Positions 12,514-25,204 of a DNA stretch of 64,000 bases are shown here, one piece after another. This DNA is from Anoplopoma fimbria. Its lineage: Eukaryota; Chordata; Actinopteri; Perciformes; Anoplopomatidae. The stretch covers positions 14,067,976-14,131,975 of the forward strand of contig NC_072467.1 in the NCBI RefSeq assembly GCF_027596085.1, written 5' to 3'. Positions within the stretch are counted from its first letter, which is position 1; every line of letters begins with the position of its first letter. A model generated the notes under the pieces. It saw only the letters and a program-made list of their open reading frames with translations. It did not search any database and was not told the origin of the DNA. Made by a program: the position numbers and the translations under genes.

Positions 12514-12780
12514 TCAGGGTTAGTCTATTCAGGATTCAACGTTAGTCTATTCAGAGTTCATGGTTAGTCTACTCAGAGTTCAGGGTTAGTCTACTAAGAG
12601 TTCAGGTTAGTCTATTCAGTGTTCAGGGTAAGACTATTCAGAGTTCAGGGTTAGTCTACTCAGAGTTCAGGGTTCGTATGTTTAGGATTCAGGGTAAGTC
12701 TATCAGAAATTCAGGGTTGGTCTACTTAGTTTTCTGAATTAGTCTATTCAGAGTTCAGGGTTAGTCTCAGAATTTAGGGC
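12514..12780 (+). repeat. 22-bp minisatellite, about 12 copies
   Basis: Imperfect direct repeats of a unit close to gttagtctattcagagttcagg. Copies vary (tctactcagagttc, tctactaagagttc, gactattcagagttc). Each unit includes gggttag, which looks telomere-like but is spaced at 22 bp, so it is not a telomeric array. Confidence 0.9.
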
Positions 12781-12792
12781 TAGCCAACTCTT

Positions 12793-12824
12793 GATGATCT
12801 GCCAGGTCTTTTTGGCAGATCATC
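12793..12824. repeat. Perfect 12-bp inverted repeat (hairpin), 8-nt loop
   Basis: gatgatctgcca at 12793-12804 pairs exactly with tggcagatcatc at 12813-12824. It lies immediately beside a second, longer hairpin. Confidence 0.9.
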
Positions 12825-12825
12825 T

Positions 12826-12877
12826 CATGTTTTAGAGAGATCCAGGTTATGTTATGACTGGATCTCTCTAAAACATG
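12826..12877. repeat. Perfect 20-bp inverted repeat (hairpin), 12-nt loop
   Basis: catgttttagagagatccag at 12826-12845 is the exact reverse complement of 12858-12877. The loop is gttatgttatga. It begins one base after the previous hairpin ends. Confidence 0.92.
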
Positions 12878-13130
12878 TCACATAAAACCAAAACTATGTG
12901 CATGGTGTGCACAGTACTGTATTAATGGTTATTTTGGTATTTTTGGCCAAACAAACCTTAAACTTTTTTTTCTTAGTCCTTCTTCATGCTGTGTCTAGAC
13001 TTGACAGCCTGTCTCAGCTGGAGATTTTAAAAAGCCAGACATGACCAAAAGCTCTGTCCTCATGACCTGAAGATCCTGATTTATCCGAGTCCGTTTCTAT
13101 CCCAGATCATTCCTTTAGTTTGCTCTCTGT

Positions 13131-13238
<108 letters not shown>

Positions 13239-14159
13239 TGTAAGTCTTGCAACACAGCTCTGACATTTCACAGGAATTAAGTTGGACACTGCAGGGATTT
13301 ACTCATCGTGCCGTCAGCTTTCTCCTTGTGTCTCTTTTCTTCTCTGACTTTCTTACTTTCTTTCTTTCTCGGGTCAATTCTTCTGAGCATGAAATTGGTG
13401 TGAAACAGAAACAATATTGCCAAAGCATCAACAGAGCCTTTTTTTTTTTTAACTTCAAATCCCATTCCCTGTTAGTTTGCGGGTGTATATTGGGTCCTCA
13501 AAGACATATGAAAAGTAATTTGAGAAGCAGGGACAAGAGGTTCTCTAATAAATATCAGATTGAGATATGTATTACTTTGATTAATTTTTAACATTTTTCC
13601 CATTTTATTTTTGTTATGTATTTTAGACCATGTTCCATACTTAAGTTTTATCCTGTTAGTCTTGCATTCTGAAATATGTTGGGAAAATGGAAATGATAAA
13701 TGGATCAAACGTGCCATCATAGAACCCTGCCTGCTTACTCAAAGCTGTAATAACACATTTATTGTCTACTTTGGGGCAATAAGCTGAAAACACAAACTAA
13801 ATAAAATTGATATTGTGAACTTGTTAGCAACAGTTGCTTATTGATACATTCAACAGAAACACAGAACACCGTATTCATTCATTTTGATTGTTGTGACGAA
13901 TGTAAGTTTAACATTAACTCTTTTATTTAGCTCTGTTTTTGGTCTTCACCTACTTCTGAGGGAACTATCTGTCTCTTTAGCTGCTAAATGCTCCACTATG
14001 TTCACCAGCTGGTTGCCAAATGTGTCTGTCTGCTGTTTGCAGTAAGAAAGCTCTGTGCACTCTCTGCTCGGCAGCAAACAGCTGCCTACTGCTAGAGAGT
14101 GGAACTAAAAATAAAGGCCCTTTCCTATGCCAACATGTAGTCAACTTTAATCAAACTCT

Positions 14160-14890
14160 GGTGAGGTTGTTCAACCGATGGTGTGGTTCATTTGGGGATT
14201 TTTAAACACAGTAATTGCGGTCCAGAGCAGACCAGGACAACTAGAATAGCTTGCAAGAAGTGTTCTTGGACCGTTATCAAGTGAACCCCTAGTATTATTT
14301 GATGGCAGTGAGAACATAACCCAACGTAGTTTTCGGAAGTAAACCAAACACGGGGGAATACTGGCTACCAGTGCAGGCATTGGTTGAGAGTAAAGTGGTA
14401 AAACGATAGGTAAACATGAGTGGCAGAGGGGACTGACTTGGACTTTTGCAGAAGTACGATGTTTGCTTGACTTCTTGGCCGTTAACAAAAAACAGTGATG
14501 TTAATAATGTAATTTCAGAAAAAGAAAAACTGGAGGTAAATAAATTAGATCGGTGCCTAGTCACAGTAAAAAAAAAAAAACGGTATGGCTACTTCATACG
14601 AGCCCCTCAGCATTTTTTTTTATTCTCAACCTTGTCACAGGGTGTGTAATATCAGTCAGTTGTGAGCAGCTCAACCAAAAGACAGATTTTCCTTCCTCTC
14701 ACGACCATGAGAAGAGAGGTGTCGGAGCTGTAAAATGAGCGGGCAGAGAGGAGTCAAAAGTATCTGCTATCATAAATTCCTGTGGTTGGTTCGTTTGCTT
14801 TCACATCACAAACGAACCGCACCAGATGATGCTTAGAAGCGGACCAAGACCCACCTATTCAGGTTAGGTGTGAAAGCACAGGTAGCACTT
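14160..14890. repeat. Probable non-autonomous DNA transposon remnant
   Basis: Contains phrases of a fish repeat family I recognise: gtgtggttcatttggggatt near the left, and ggttcgtttgctttcacatc, cacaaacgaaccgcacc and gtgtgaaagcac near the right. The right part includes an internal inverted match (ggttcgtttg / caaacgaacc). No coding capacity; boundaries are uncertain. Confidence 0.4.
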
Positions 14891-15729
14891 TATGAAAATG
14901 ACATTCATGCATAGTAGGCAAGAAGTTATATTCATTCACTCATTTGCACTAGTAAACTGTTTTGATATTTCGCTCAGCATTATTCAAACTTAAACCCTGC
15001 CATCAATAAAATGCAACATAAGCCAACAAATGTAAACATGGTACACACTTTATTTCTGGCCTATATAATTATTTAGGTCTAATGTCACAGTTCATTTTGA
15101 TACTGATGAGCCCAATCAAACACATGGATAAACATAAAGTGATTTAGATGTTTTTAGTTAAAAGACAAATGAATGCGAGTTGTAGGTTTACTGAAAGCTT
15201 ACAGAATAACACGTAATATGCCAGCACATTCCCAATGGCATTCCTTGTACACAGACACACACACACACACAGGCACCTGAGGGCAGGCAGATGCAGTGCC
15301 AGGCAGAGAGGAGCAAATGTTGTGGAAAATACCAGTTTACAAAGACTTTTAACCGTGTTGGATCCCCGTGTTTCTCTGTGTCTGCTGCCCAGGGACAGAG
15401 AGGTGGCTAGGAGTCCACGGCGCAGGGTGAGAGACCTAGATAAATAGAGGGAGAGAAAGAGGGAGAGAGAGGGAGGGTAAAAGGGATTAAGTGCAAGACA
15501 GAGAGGGAAGACAGTTAAAAAGAAATATTGAAGGGAGGCAGAGACACTCAGCCCGAGACAGAAACTGAGTAGACAGACTGCAAGAAACTTCTCTGAACTT
15601 GGTATCAGCAGAAATCGATAAAGCCTTGGAGCTCATTTTTGGGGATTTTTTTTTCCATTAGACAATTTACACATGAAGTCAGTGCTGGGTTTAGCCTGAG
15701 TCCATGTCAGGAAATGAAAAAAATACTAC

Positions 15730-15890
15730 CCATTGGTTTGTAGGTAATGGTTTTGAAGCCTTGAGGTCAGCATTTTGAACGTCGCCATCTTTGTTTTTTT
15801 GGAGTTTTTTACAATACTGTGATAGCAACATGTCAATCACAAGGAAGCCACTAGAATTAGAAAGAATGCAACCTCATGATTGGCTTCACT
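15730..15890 (+). repeat. Percomorph-type dispersed repeat, partial copy
   Basis: Contains cccattggtttgta, ggttttgaagccttgagg, cgtcgccatcttt and gatagcaacatgtcaatcac, in the same order as in 34515-35040. Confidence 0.7.
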
Positions 15891-16279
15891 CTTTCCTGTG
15901 CTGGAGTCGTTAATTTTGCTGGAATGCTTTTACAGCTGATTTACTTTGATTGATCTCACTTAGCTCAGTTAAGCTTACCGACTGACACACACATTGCTGT
16001 GAAGACAGACTATTGAATGAGATAATTGGATTCGGGTTAATTACACACACGTAAAATATACATGTGCATGTACCAAACGAGTGTGTGTGCACACACCTTT
16101 TACAAACCCATCTTTTCTAGTATTGTACTGTGTCTGCCATTTGGAACCTGCAGTGTGCTCGCTGTGCTGTGGCTCTGGATGTGAGAATTGAGACTTTCTA
16201 TGCTATAATGTGACACACACCTCCATCCTCAGGGAGAAGATGGCTTTGGCAGGCCGATGCATTACATACACGCACACAA

Positions 16280-16400
<121 letters not shown>

Positions 16401-16504
16401 ATTTAAATGCAAACAGAATGCTGTTTCACATGAGAAGTCAGACTCTCTGAGGAGGAACACTGGGGATGCTCTGTGACACATCCCACACACACTCATTCGT
16501 TTTT

Positions 16505-16745
16505 TTCAAGGGTTTTGGGGACATTACATTGACTTACATTTACTTCCTCGAGATTTAACCTAACCATAACAGCTACAAACCTGATCCTAACCCTTATCAT
16601 AACCCTAACTTAAGCCAAGGCTTCACCCAAAAATTTAATGATTTATGTTATGAGGTCATGCAATTGTCCCCATTCTTCCAAAGAAAAATGGTGAGTCCCC
16701 ACAATGTGACTGTGTGATCAGATTTATGTCCCCACAAGACCGGTA
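16505..16745 (+). repeat. Dispersed repeat with ggggacatt...gtccccacaa ends
   Basis: Begins ttttggggacattacattga and ends ttatgtccccacaagacc, with several taaccctaac-like phrases in the middle. This matches a common fish interspersed repeat with short inverted ends (ggggaca / tgtcccc). The ccctaa motifs are part of the repeat and not a telomere. Confidence 0.55.
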
Positions 16746-18689
16746 AAACACCCACACACACACACACACACAATCACGCACACACAGGTGTCAACCATTT
16801 CTAAAATACATTTATCACTGTCACTTGCACTATAGTGGAGCACGAGGATGTTGCACAGCGATCCTATTATGGAATGGGACTCAGACCGTGGTCTCCCCAT
16901 TGGTCTCTTGTCGACCATCTTAGCCCTTTTTAGCAGCAGCCCGTTCTCACTCCCGACCCGTTACATAGGGCAGCTGGCTCTAGGGGTCACTTACGTAACT
17001 AACATAATGTTGCCAACTAAACTATGTAATAAACTTGCCCGAAAAACAGATTTTTTCCAAGTTGTTTCCTATAAAGGCATTTTACCTTCTCAGCCAAACG
17101 TAACTTGAGCCACCTGTCCAGGTGAGTATAGAATGAGCAAACATCCAGACACAATATATTTTAGTGTAATTTACTGCAATTCTATCTTACTTATCTTCCT
17201 ACCCTTAACAGAACCCAGCCCCTCCATGCTAAAAAGACATGGTTAGGCACACCCTTGATTGAGCTACTGAGCAGCTGATCTTCCACAACATTCTGGCAGA
17301 AAAACAATAAAACATCCTATGAATCCACAAAACAAACAAAGTAATACACATTGACACATTGTCATTGATACACATGTATCAAATAAACCAAAACATTGAA
17401 CAGAAAAAGATCAAAATAATGAATAACTTATTTTTAGAATTATTACATTACTGGCAATCATGATTGATTTTAGTGTGGCTGTCTGGCACTGGAGTTATGT
17501 TGGAACAAAAGATGTTTAATGAAAGAATGTCTAATGAGGCAGAAGTGCGTGCAGAAAAAGGTGGTCGATTTATAAACCAACAATCACAATGAACAGGAAC
17601 ATTAACAAAAAACAAACAAGATAGAAACAAAATACTGAAATCACACAGCCTCACAGCAAGCTGCTCCCAACAACCACTCTCCAACAGTCAATGCCTTTAT
17701 ACACCCCTCCTCGTCCCACCCTAATTGAACTAAACCACTGCATGGATGTTAGGTAATCCAGCGAGGGGAATTCCCAATGAAGCCTGGGCTGCAGTTGAAA
17801 AGTCAAAAGATTATTTCCTAATATCTTTTCCTAATGGATGTTATTCACGTGGGACCTGCCGTAGTCAAACTACAGGATGGACTACTACGTCCTTAGAGGT
17901 AATATAAACTTAGACAACCCAGCGAAAAGTACAACTTCATTACCAAGGTTGGAATTTAAATTTAACAAAGGAGTATAAAAATGAAACCAAATGGTTGTGA
18001 CATTGAAAATCACAGCTCGCACTTACCCTCCTGCTCATGTCCATTTATATTTATCGACATGAATCAAAATTAAGATGACTGTATGTAACTTATTGAATAA
18101 ATGATACGATACGCAAGATGTGTTCAGCCTAAAAAATATACAACTGTAGATATCATCATTCTTTTTTTTTCCTAATACTGTGTGTCAAAATATACCTGGA
18201 TTAACCCTTAGTTCCATTTTAGTTTGTTTCAACAGTATTACGTTGCTTGGCAATATCTTAGATCCATGTTTACTTCTTGTAAGCTTATGTTATCCACATA
18301 CACTCTAACCGGAGATAAGCTGGGGCACAATAACAAGTATTAGGTTTGAAATTGTGAAATGGTCTATATGGGTGACATCACAACCATACAAAAATCCTTT
18401 TGGTTCAAAGGCACAATTTCTAAATATGGAAATGTCCATATAATAGCTTAAGCCCCTAGATTATTTAGTAAACACCTTGAAATGTTGACTTGATTGTGCT
18501 TGGAAGTTGTTTTGGATGACAAGGGCTGTGGATGTGTAATGAAAAAAAACCCAGTTGATTCCCCAAAGATATCACTATCAGCTAATCAAGGAACCAACAC
18601 TACTGCACTCAACGAACAGCCAATAATCTACCCAGCTGAGTGGTGTACATCTCCACAAGCCAATTTCAATTAGTGGCCTTTAAAAGGGC

Positions 18690-19620
18690 AACTTGAGTAT
18701 CAGAGTTGCAGAGCAAAGTGGGAGATATGGAGATGACTGCTGTTGTATGGCTCATCTTGCAGCGAAACCGAATCGTCATTCACAGAAGGAGGGTACAACT
18801 GGCTCATGGTATTGTGTACAAAATACTCAGGAGGCTGCTTATATAGGTTTGGAACAAAGATCGCAAAGCGTGCTTTAATTGAACATACCATCAAAGCATA
18901 ACTAAAATTGTTCCTGCATATCTAGTGTGTTCCTATGTGCACATGATAGACATTGGCCTTCAGGGTTTTTACAAGAGAGAAGACCCATGTCCCTTTTGTA
19001 CAGTTCAATTTAGATGTATCAGAAGACATGCATTTTGCCTTCTCCTTTCTGTATTGACTCTGATGTTAGTTAAGCAACAAAAAAAGCACTTTGCTATCGA
19101 CGGATAAATGACAAATTTATTTGGATTAATTTTCTTTTGCTTTTTTGTGTTGAAGCATGGCTAAATTAGCAGCATAGCTAAATTAGCAGCATGGTTAAAG
19201 CAGCAAGCTGTCCACTGGTTTGTTTGCTGGTCTCAAATAGATGTGATAACGTTTGCGGCATCCAACAAAACAACAAGATGACGTTTCAATGGCCTGCACA
19301 TGATCTGTCGTACACTTGCTAGGGTCTTTGATGTGCCAAAGCCGACTGTGTTCAACATTGTATGTTGCATGTGTGATGTAATCCTGTCTCTCTTGGATAA
19401 AGTGGTCCACTTCCCCACACTGGCACACTGTGCTTAAATTGGCTACGGCTTCCAATCCCTTGCCAAAAGCCCAACCTTCAGCCATACTGTGTGGAAGTCA
19501 TTGATGAATGCCACATTAGCATCACGGCTCCCCATGATCCACATGCACAAGACATTCCTGCCACAAGGAGACTTTGTAGCTTATGACCACTCTCTTACCC
19601 GCAAACTAGTCTCCTAGCAG
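18690..19620 (+). pseudogene. PIF/Harbinger transposase remnant
   Basis: Plus-strand sequence at about 19290-19620 reads, across frameshifts and stops, a Harbinger-type (HARBI1-like) DDE transposase: VFDVPKPTVFNIVC, then CDVILSLLDKVVHFPTLAHC, an IGYGFQSLAK stretch and, in another frame, a VIDECHISITAPHDPHAQ-like segment matching the family's AIDG.HI...AP block. Upstream at 18729-18845 a short open segment reads MEMTAVVWLILQRN, RRRVQLAHGIVYKILRRLL and may be its N-terminus. The gene is clearly dead. Terminal inverted repeats were not located. Confidence 0.6.
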
Positions 19621-20489
19621 TAGGTAGAATAACCAAGTTTGTTGATAGCGTGGTCAGATAAACCGTAAATACAGCAGTTTCAAATAACCTACTAAATTTC
19701 AGCAGATACTAAAAAAGGGAAAGCAAATATAGAAGTAGAGCAAAGACAAGATGAACTGGTCTCACAGACCAATGCATAATGCTTACAGTAAGTGTATAAA
19801 TGCATCAACATAAGGGAATGCTGACAACAGCTATCTACCAATTGCACATGCATGTTCTTGTTTACTCTGGTCTGCATTGTGCTCTACAATGCACCTTAGA
19901 TGTAAAATCCCTGTAAATCACAACCTCTAGTTGCTTATTGCTTTAGTTCATTTCAATTTGAATAATCAGAAAGTAAGTCATATATATTGACCTAATGTTT
20001 AGTGTTTAATGTACATTGCATGTCATTAACTTCTTTGTTATTGGAAGCTAAAGTTGACATTTAAAATAAATGTTCTCTTTACTTGTGTTGCTTTGCAACT
20101 ATCTAACACACCTACTGTCAGCTTATCTGGATTGTGTTTGTAGCAAACCAACACCCAAGCAACACATCTGAAAAACTAACTTCTATCATGAGATGTTTAA
20201 AGATGTTGAAGGGTTAAGCACATAGTGGTGCTTGTAGATTTTGTGTCAAATGTTACCTTATAGACAATATGAAGTGATACAAGGGACAAAGAAAAGTTAA
20301 TTTGGTCATTAATATCTGCAATTTACTTTCATGGTCGCTATCTCTTCAGGCAGACAAGTCATGCATACTATACAAACATGCCAACTAGATATTTAACCAA
20401 AACCATAATACTGTGCAGCTTGATAGGTTGAACAGAAGCACTCACAGTCTAAATGTCCTGCATGTCTCTATTACTGTGTGTCTCTTCAG

Positions 20490-20619
20490 GAATCGCTGTG
20501 ATCTGAATAGTGAGGATCTGAATCGTCAGTGGTGTAAACCCGACCCCGTCCTCAGTCCAACCATCTACCACACCAAGGGCCTGCTCTACTACCTCAAAAG
20601 TATAGGACGGACTCCACTG
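20490..20619 (+). CDS. agbl1: agbl1-like carboxypeptidase, exon 4 of window (NRQW substrate-binding exon)
   Basis: The acceptor tctcttcag ends at 20489. One base completes Thr, then 43 codons read [46 protein letters not shown] contains the Asn-Arg pair that in M14 enzymes contacts the substrate C-terminal carboxylate (Arg at 20524-20526). The exon ends in phase 0 with donor gtgaga. [12 protein letters not shown] resembles AGBL1 (I recall GLLYHLSSIGRSP) more than AGTPBP1. The Thr-Asn before RC replaces the Asn-His I remember in mammals, a mild substitution. The neighbouring introns are 9.3 kb and 2.3 kb. Confidence 0.94.
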
Positions 20620-22925
20620 GTGAGATACACATTCTCTTTTGTGCTGTAAACCTGTTAGCTCGATGTATTCCGATGTGATTGTCCTATGAGCTCCCCCTGG
20701 TTTTGCTTTGAAAATCTCACCAGCATGTTACGCCCTCTTTGAGACTTTGAAAACTAGAGATGATTTTTTTTCCCCAAATGTTCCTTTCAATGCATGGTCA
20801 AAGCACTACTGTTGGTAAAATATTAACGAGTACTATTGCTTAATATATAGTTAATGTGCATGCTGGAGTTAGGACATGGTAAACCTAGCTTATCATAAAG
20901 CCTGGGAGCAGCGGGAAACAGCTAGCTTTGGTCTGTCCAAAATTCAGAAACACACCAATCAACACCATTAAAGGGCAACCATTTACACATTGTATTATGT
21001 GTATTACCAGCCGCTGCAGCGTGTTTGATGTAGTTTTCGCCATATGAGCCTGTATTCATCTCAATGGCTAAATGTGGTCCTAGAGACACCTATTGTAGCG
21101 GGAAAACTACAACAGAAGAGATTTTGAGTCATTGGACAGACCTTGTCACTGCAATAGTGATGCAAAAACGATAGATGCAGTAACAAAACTTTACAGTTGT
21201 GTCGTTGAGTTAAAAATGTACAGGCCATGTTTGAAGATTAGTGTGGTCCGCTCAAGGGCGCTGGAAGTAGGAGGGTAGGAAATAGGGAAGGTGCCATTGG
21301 CCCCCCACTATAATCCCTTGGCCCAATTTGGCATCATGGCTGGTGTGATTCCAAGATGGTCTTTAGTTTAATATGTATATATGTAGAAAATTACATTTTG
21401 TGGTGTTGGGGTTGTGTTGGTCTTTGTGAACGAAGTCTTGGCACTGTGGAACATCTCACTCTGATGCTGTTTTCCTGATTATTATTTTTTTAAATCACAG
21501 AATGAGTGAGATTCCAGCTGCAACATTGAAAAATTAGAGTACATTTTCAAATCAATGGGAAACTAATTAACTGCAAAATTAATGCTTGATTGTTAAAAAA
21601 TGTCCCTGTTCACAATAGCTGCAGTCCATTATTCAGCCGAACACAAAGGCGAAAGTGTGTGAGCATGTGTGTATGTTGTGAGTGGTGTTTTTGTATGTTT
21701 TTTCTGAAACTGAAATGTAATGTAATAAGGTTTTAATGAGAAAGACCTATAATGAATTGACCTTGATTGGCTTATTAAATTGCTCCAAATTAGAGAGGGG
21801 AGGTTGTTTTTCAAGCTAATTCATGCAATTAACTACCAACTGTTGCTGTAGACTGACAGTGTAAAGCACATGCACTTTTGAAAGAGGACTTGTTAACCTT
21901 TTCACAGCCAGGTGGTACGCGGGTTGAATAAACATGAGGTTCAGGATTGCACAGCTTTTTAGAATAAGCACTTGTTCACCAGGGAAAAAAATGTCAGCAG
22001 TAGTGGTGTGTTCCAACACTATCTAAACCTCTGTTTACATTTTCCTGACAGACTCTCTGGTGACTGTGTGATCGATGACTGCTGTCTCTGAGAAACACAT
22101 TAGAAAGTAGTGAGACATTGTTAAAAAGCAGCAGGGATGAGCTCCTGTCAGGGAGGAGGTCTGATTGGATGGATGGAATGACAAAGTGTGTGTCTTTGAT
22201 ACAGGAGAACGCTGTGCCCCTTGTGCATACTCTTTCCTACAACACAGTCTCAGGATAGTTTGTGAAATAGTCGCAAAAAGCAGTCGACTGGTTTCCTGTA
22301 ATTTTTTCATGTTGTTTGGAACAACTTCCTTTTTGAGACGACATTAGGCTACAAGTAAGGTTTAGGCAAACAAAACAAACAAACAAAAGCATTTAATTAG
22401 TATTAGGAAAAGCATCATGTTTGGGCTTGAAATAACTACGTACAGTTTGGTTTAGGCAACAAACCCACTAAGTTAGGTTGAGGAACAACATCATGTTGAA
22501 GGTCTGTGTACAGTTTGACAATTTGTTTATTGGATTTAAGGTGTATAAGGTGTTATCCTGCTCCCTATTTGTTTGAAACATGTGGCCCGATCTTACGCTT
22601 TGCACATTTTAATGAATGGTATTAATTTAGAGCAGAATTACTACATACAATTTAAACTAAAATACAGACATACTTAACAGACAGCAAATGAAATTAAACT
22701 TCACTTAAACTTAAAAGATAGATACAAGAATACAAGTTAGACAATAAAGACACACACTATTAAAAAAGTACAGAACTTGGAGTAGATTTTAAATGATCAG
22801 TATTGGGACTATCCTGTCAGATCATCCAGCACGGGGAATCTGTTTGAGATGCTTCTCACACCTCTCTTCAAATCTCTATAACTATTACGTGGGATGCTTG
22901 ATACAAAAACCTGTTCCTCTCCCAG
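20620..22925 (+). other. Intron 4: one dispersed repeat, otherwise unremarkable
   Basis: GT-AG intron of 2,306 bp. It holds a dispersed repeat at 20884-20972, and repeat-family phrases (gtttaggcaaacaaaac, gtttggtttaggcaacaaac) at about 22360-22500. I see nothing coding between 20980 and 22340. Confidence 0.7.
20884..20972 (+). repeat. Dispersed percomorph repeat (ctagcttatcataaagcctg)
   Basis: Reads ctagcttatcataaagcctg, gggaaacagctagctttg, gtctgtccaaaattcag. I recognise the order as a common interspersed repeat in percomorph fishes. Confidence 0.6.
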
Positions 22926-23057
22926 GTTTTCTGTGACTACCACGGCCACTCGAGGAAGAAGAACGTGTTCCTGTACGGCTGCAGTGTTAAGGAGACTCTT
23001 TGGCAGTCTGGCTCTGCCGTTAACACTGTGGGATTGAAAGAGGACCCTGGATATAGG
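22926..23057 (+). CDS. agbl1: agbl1-like carboxypeptidase, exon 5 of window (HGHS zinc-ligand exon)
   Basis: The acceptor cctctcccag ends at 22925. Forty-four codons in phase 0 read [20 protein letters not shown], then [20 protein letters not shown] and PGYR. DYHGHS is the CCP-family third zinc-ligand motif (first His of HGH at 22941-22943). FLYGCS.KETLWQ favours AGBL1 over AGTPBP1, which I recall as MYGCSIKETVWH. The exon ends at AGG with donor gtaaaa. The next intron is only 177 bp and is mostly a CA repeat that starts within six bases of the donor. Confidence 0.95.
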
Positions 23058-23059
23058 GT

Positions 23060-23189
<130 letters not shown>

Positions 23190-23234
23190 GATCATAAAAG
23201 GTTCAGTTTAAATGCTCTCTCTCTCTTTCTTTAG

Positions 23235-23297
23235 ACCATTCCAAAGACCTTGGATCGTCTAGCACCGGCCTTTTCTTTCAACAGCTGCAACTATTTG
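23235..23297 (+). CDS. agbl1: agbl1-like carboxypeptidase, exon 6 of window
   Basis: Small exon of 21 codons, phase 0 at both ends. The acceptor tttctttag ends at 23234 and the donor gtaata starts at 23298. It reads TIPKTLDRLAPAFSFNSCNY L, matching the family pattern T.PK.L...AP.F...SC. The flanking introns are 177 and 118 bp, very short for this gene, so exons 5-7 form a compact catalytic cluster. Confidence 0.93.
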
Positions 23298-23415
23298 GTA
23301 ATAAAAATAATAACTATTAGAAAAATAATATTTTTTGTTTTAAATATTATTGATATTAATTTATTTACAATTAAGTCACCAAACAAATATGAAAACCCAA
23401 TCCTTCCCTGAACAG

Positions 23416-23529
23416 GTAGAGAAGTCCCGCTCTGCGACGGCCAGGGTGGTTGTCTGGAGGGAAATGGGCGTGCTGAGAAGTTATACCATGGAGAGTACTC
23501 ACAACGGTTGCGACCAGGGAATATACAAG
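23416..23529 (+). CDS. agbl1: agbl1-like carboxypeptidase, exon 7 of window (catalytic Glu exon)
   Basis: The acceptor cctgaacag ends at 23415. Thirty-eight codons in phase 0 read [38 protein letters not shown]. The Glu of YTMEST (23491-23493) aligns with the general-base glutamate of M14 carboxypeptidases. With HPGE, NRQW and HGHS all retained, the enzyme is predicted to be active. WREMGV..SYTMES fits AGBL1 (AGTPBP1 has WREIGVQRSYTMES in my memory). Donor gtgtgt at 23530. Confidence 0.95.
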
Positions 23530-25204
23530 GTGTGTGCATGTGCATATGTTTGTGAATGTGTGAAATCGGTCCCCAAAATTTATTTTTTCTCTTCTGTAAA
23601 CTTTTGCCTTTCCGAAACGCATTTCATCTATCCTTCAGTCCAGGTCGAAGTTTGAGCAAAATATGAAGATGATTATTTTCATGATTATTTTAAACCCAAA
23701 CAACAATCTTTTCCTAAACCTATACAAGTAGTTTTGTGGCCTAAAACTAACTAAGTTGTTTCCTGTAAGGACAGATTTTTTATTTTAAAAAAAACTGTAT
23801 TCATGTAAGATACAATTGTCATGTTGCAGGACTTTTGTAGGAAAAGGCAAGAAAAATGAGGAGTCGCTTTTCATAAGATATTATAAGAACATTTGACATG
23901 TACACACACCATTATTCTGCGATAGTGAAAAGGTGAATACTAGTTGAAGAGAGGATACCTTTGGTACTGCAGGCGTGTGTTTATCCCGTAATCTGTATAT
24001 AATAAGTGGACGTAGTGATGGCACATACTTAGTAAGTCCCTCTCTCTGTCTCCCACATCAACCTGCCTTTTATTGCAACAGGTTACAGACACTTTAATGG
24101 GTCACACACAGAACATCATTCTGCCGGTTGAAGTCTCTCTCTCTTTCTCTCTCTTTCAGAATGTAATTAAGTCCTAGGCTGATCACTCAGCCTCTAGTCA
24201 CCAGCTCTAACCTTTATTTATAGAGCACATAAAACCAGAGCTATAAAGAGCCTTCAGCACTTTATGGTGTAAGTGTGAAAGCACCGAATAATTACCGCCC
24301 GGCTTTTTATAAGAGCACGATCACAGTTATGAGTGAAAAAGAGGTGATATGGATGAGAAAAATGTAATCTGTGTATCATCAACCGCTTAATTAAACTATA
24401 CCTAAACTACTGCTAACAGTTTTCTGTTATTTTGCCACTTTTTGAGTTTTCCAAAAATGTTCATAGAAATCACTGGAAGCAGTCAGAGTTCAATGCAACA
24501 GAGTTTATTCTTTGAGCAAGACATAAACCCGAGCAGACCCCGGTCTCCAACTGATTCTCCAGCTCTGAACACAGTCTTGTGTAGTTACGTGGTCAATGCT
24601 CCACCTTTATTTTTATATTTCTCCTTTGTTGCCCAGGAAATAATGGTATTATAATTTACGGTCCCACCCAAGTTTCACTTTTCTAATGGTGCCTCGGAAA
24701 GCCCTAGACTTCCCTACTCAGGCATGTTCAGGAATGTTTTCCTGACACCATTAATTCCAGGGGTGCATTTTAAAAAACTTATATCATTTCCAAGTTATAC
24801 ATTGAAACAAACATGTGATATGATAAATCACTTAATGCATACTAGATTATTACTAGTTCTGATATACTGATTTTATAAATGTTTGCTTAAAACATTGAAA
24901 TTATTTGATAGTGCTGACTTACTGTGACACATCAAACTCCAACACTGATGTGTTAAGCCAGGGTGGTCCTCAAACCCATGAACGCATGTTTCAGAAAGCT
25001 ACAGGTGGCTGTTGGATTATCAAGTAAGTGTTTGAGGCTCTGAGGCTATGAAGTAGTGATGAATGGGAGAGGCTGACTGAGTGTGGAGTCCAAATATAAG
25101 ATAACTCTACAAAACCAATTCTACCATAACTTGACCATAAGTCGCATCAACAAAGATAGCATTGTACCTAATGAACTGTACATATCTATTTAAGTAAAAA
25201 GAAG

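Noticed and set aside
12514..12780. CRISPR array or telomeric repeat
   Set aside because: The repeats are contiguous 22-mers without spacers in a vertebrate intron, and gggttag is only part of a longer unit.
16560..16620. Interstitial telomeric sequence (taaccctaac motifs)
   Set aside because: The motifs are irregular and belong to a known dispersed repeat with ggggaca/tgtcccc ends.
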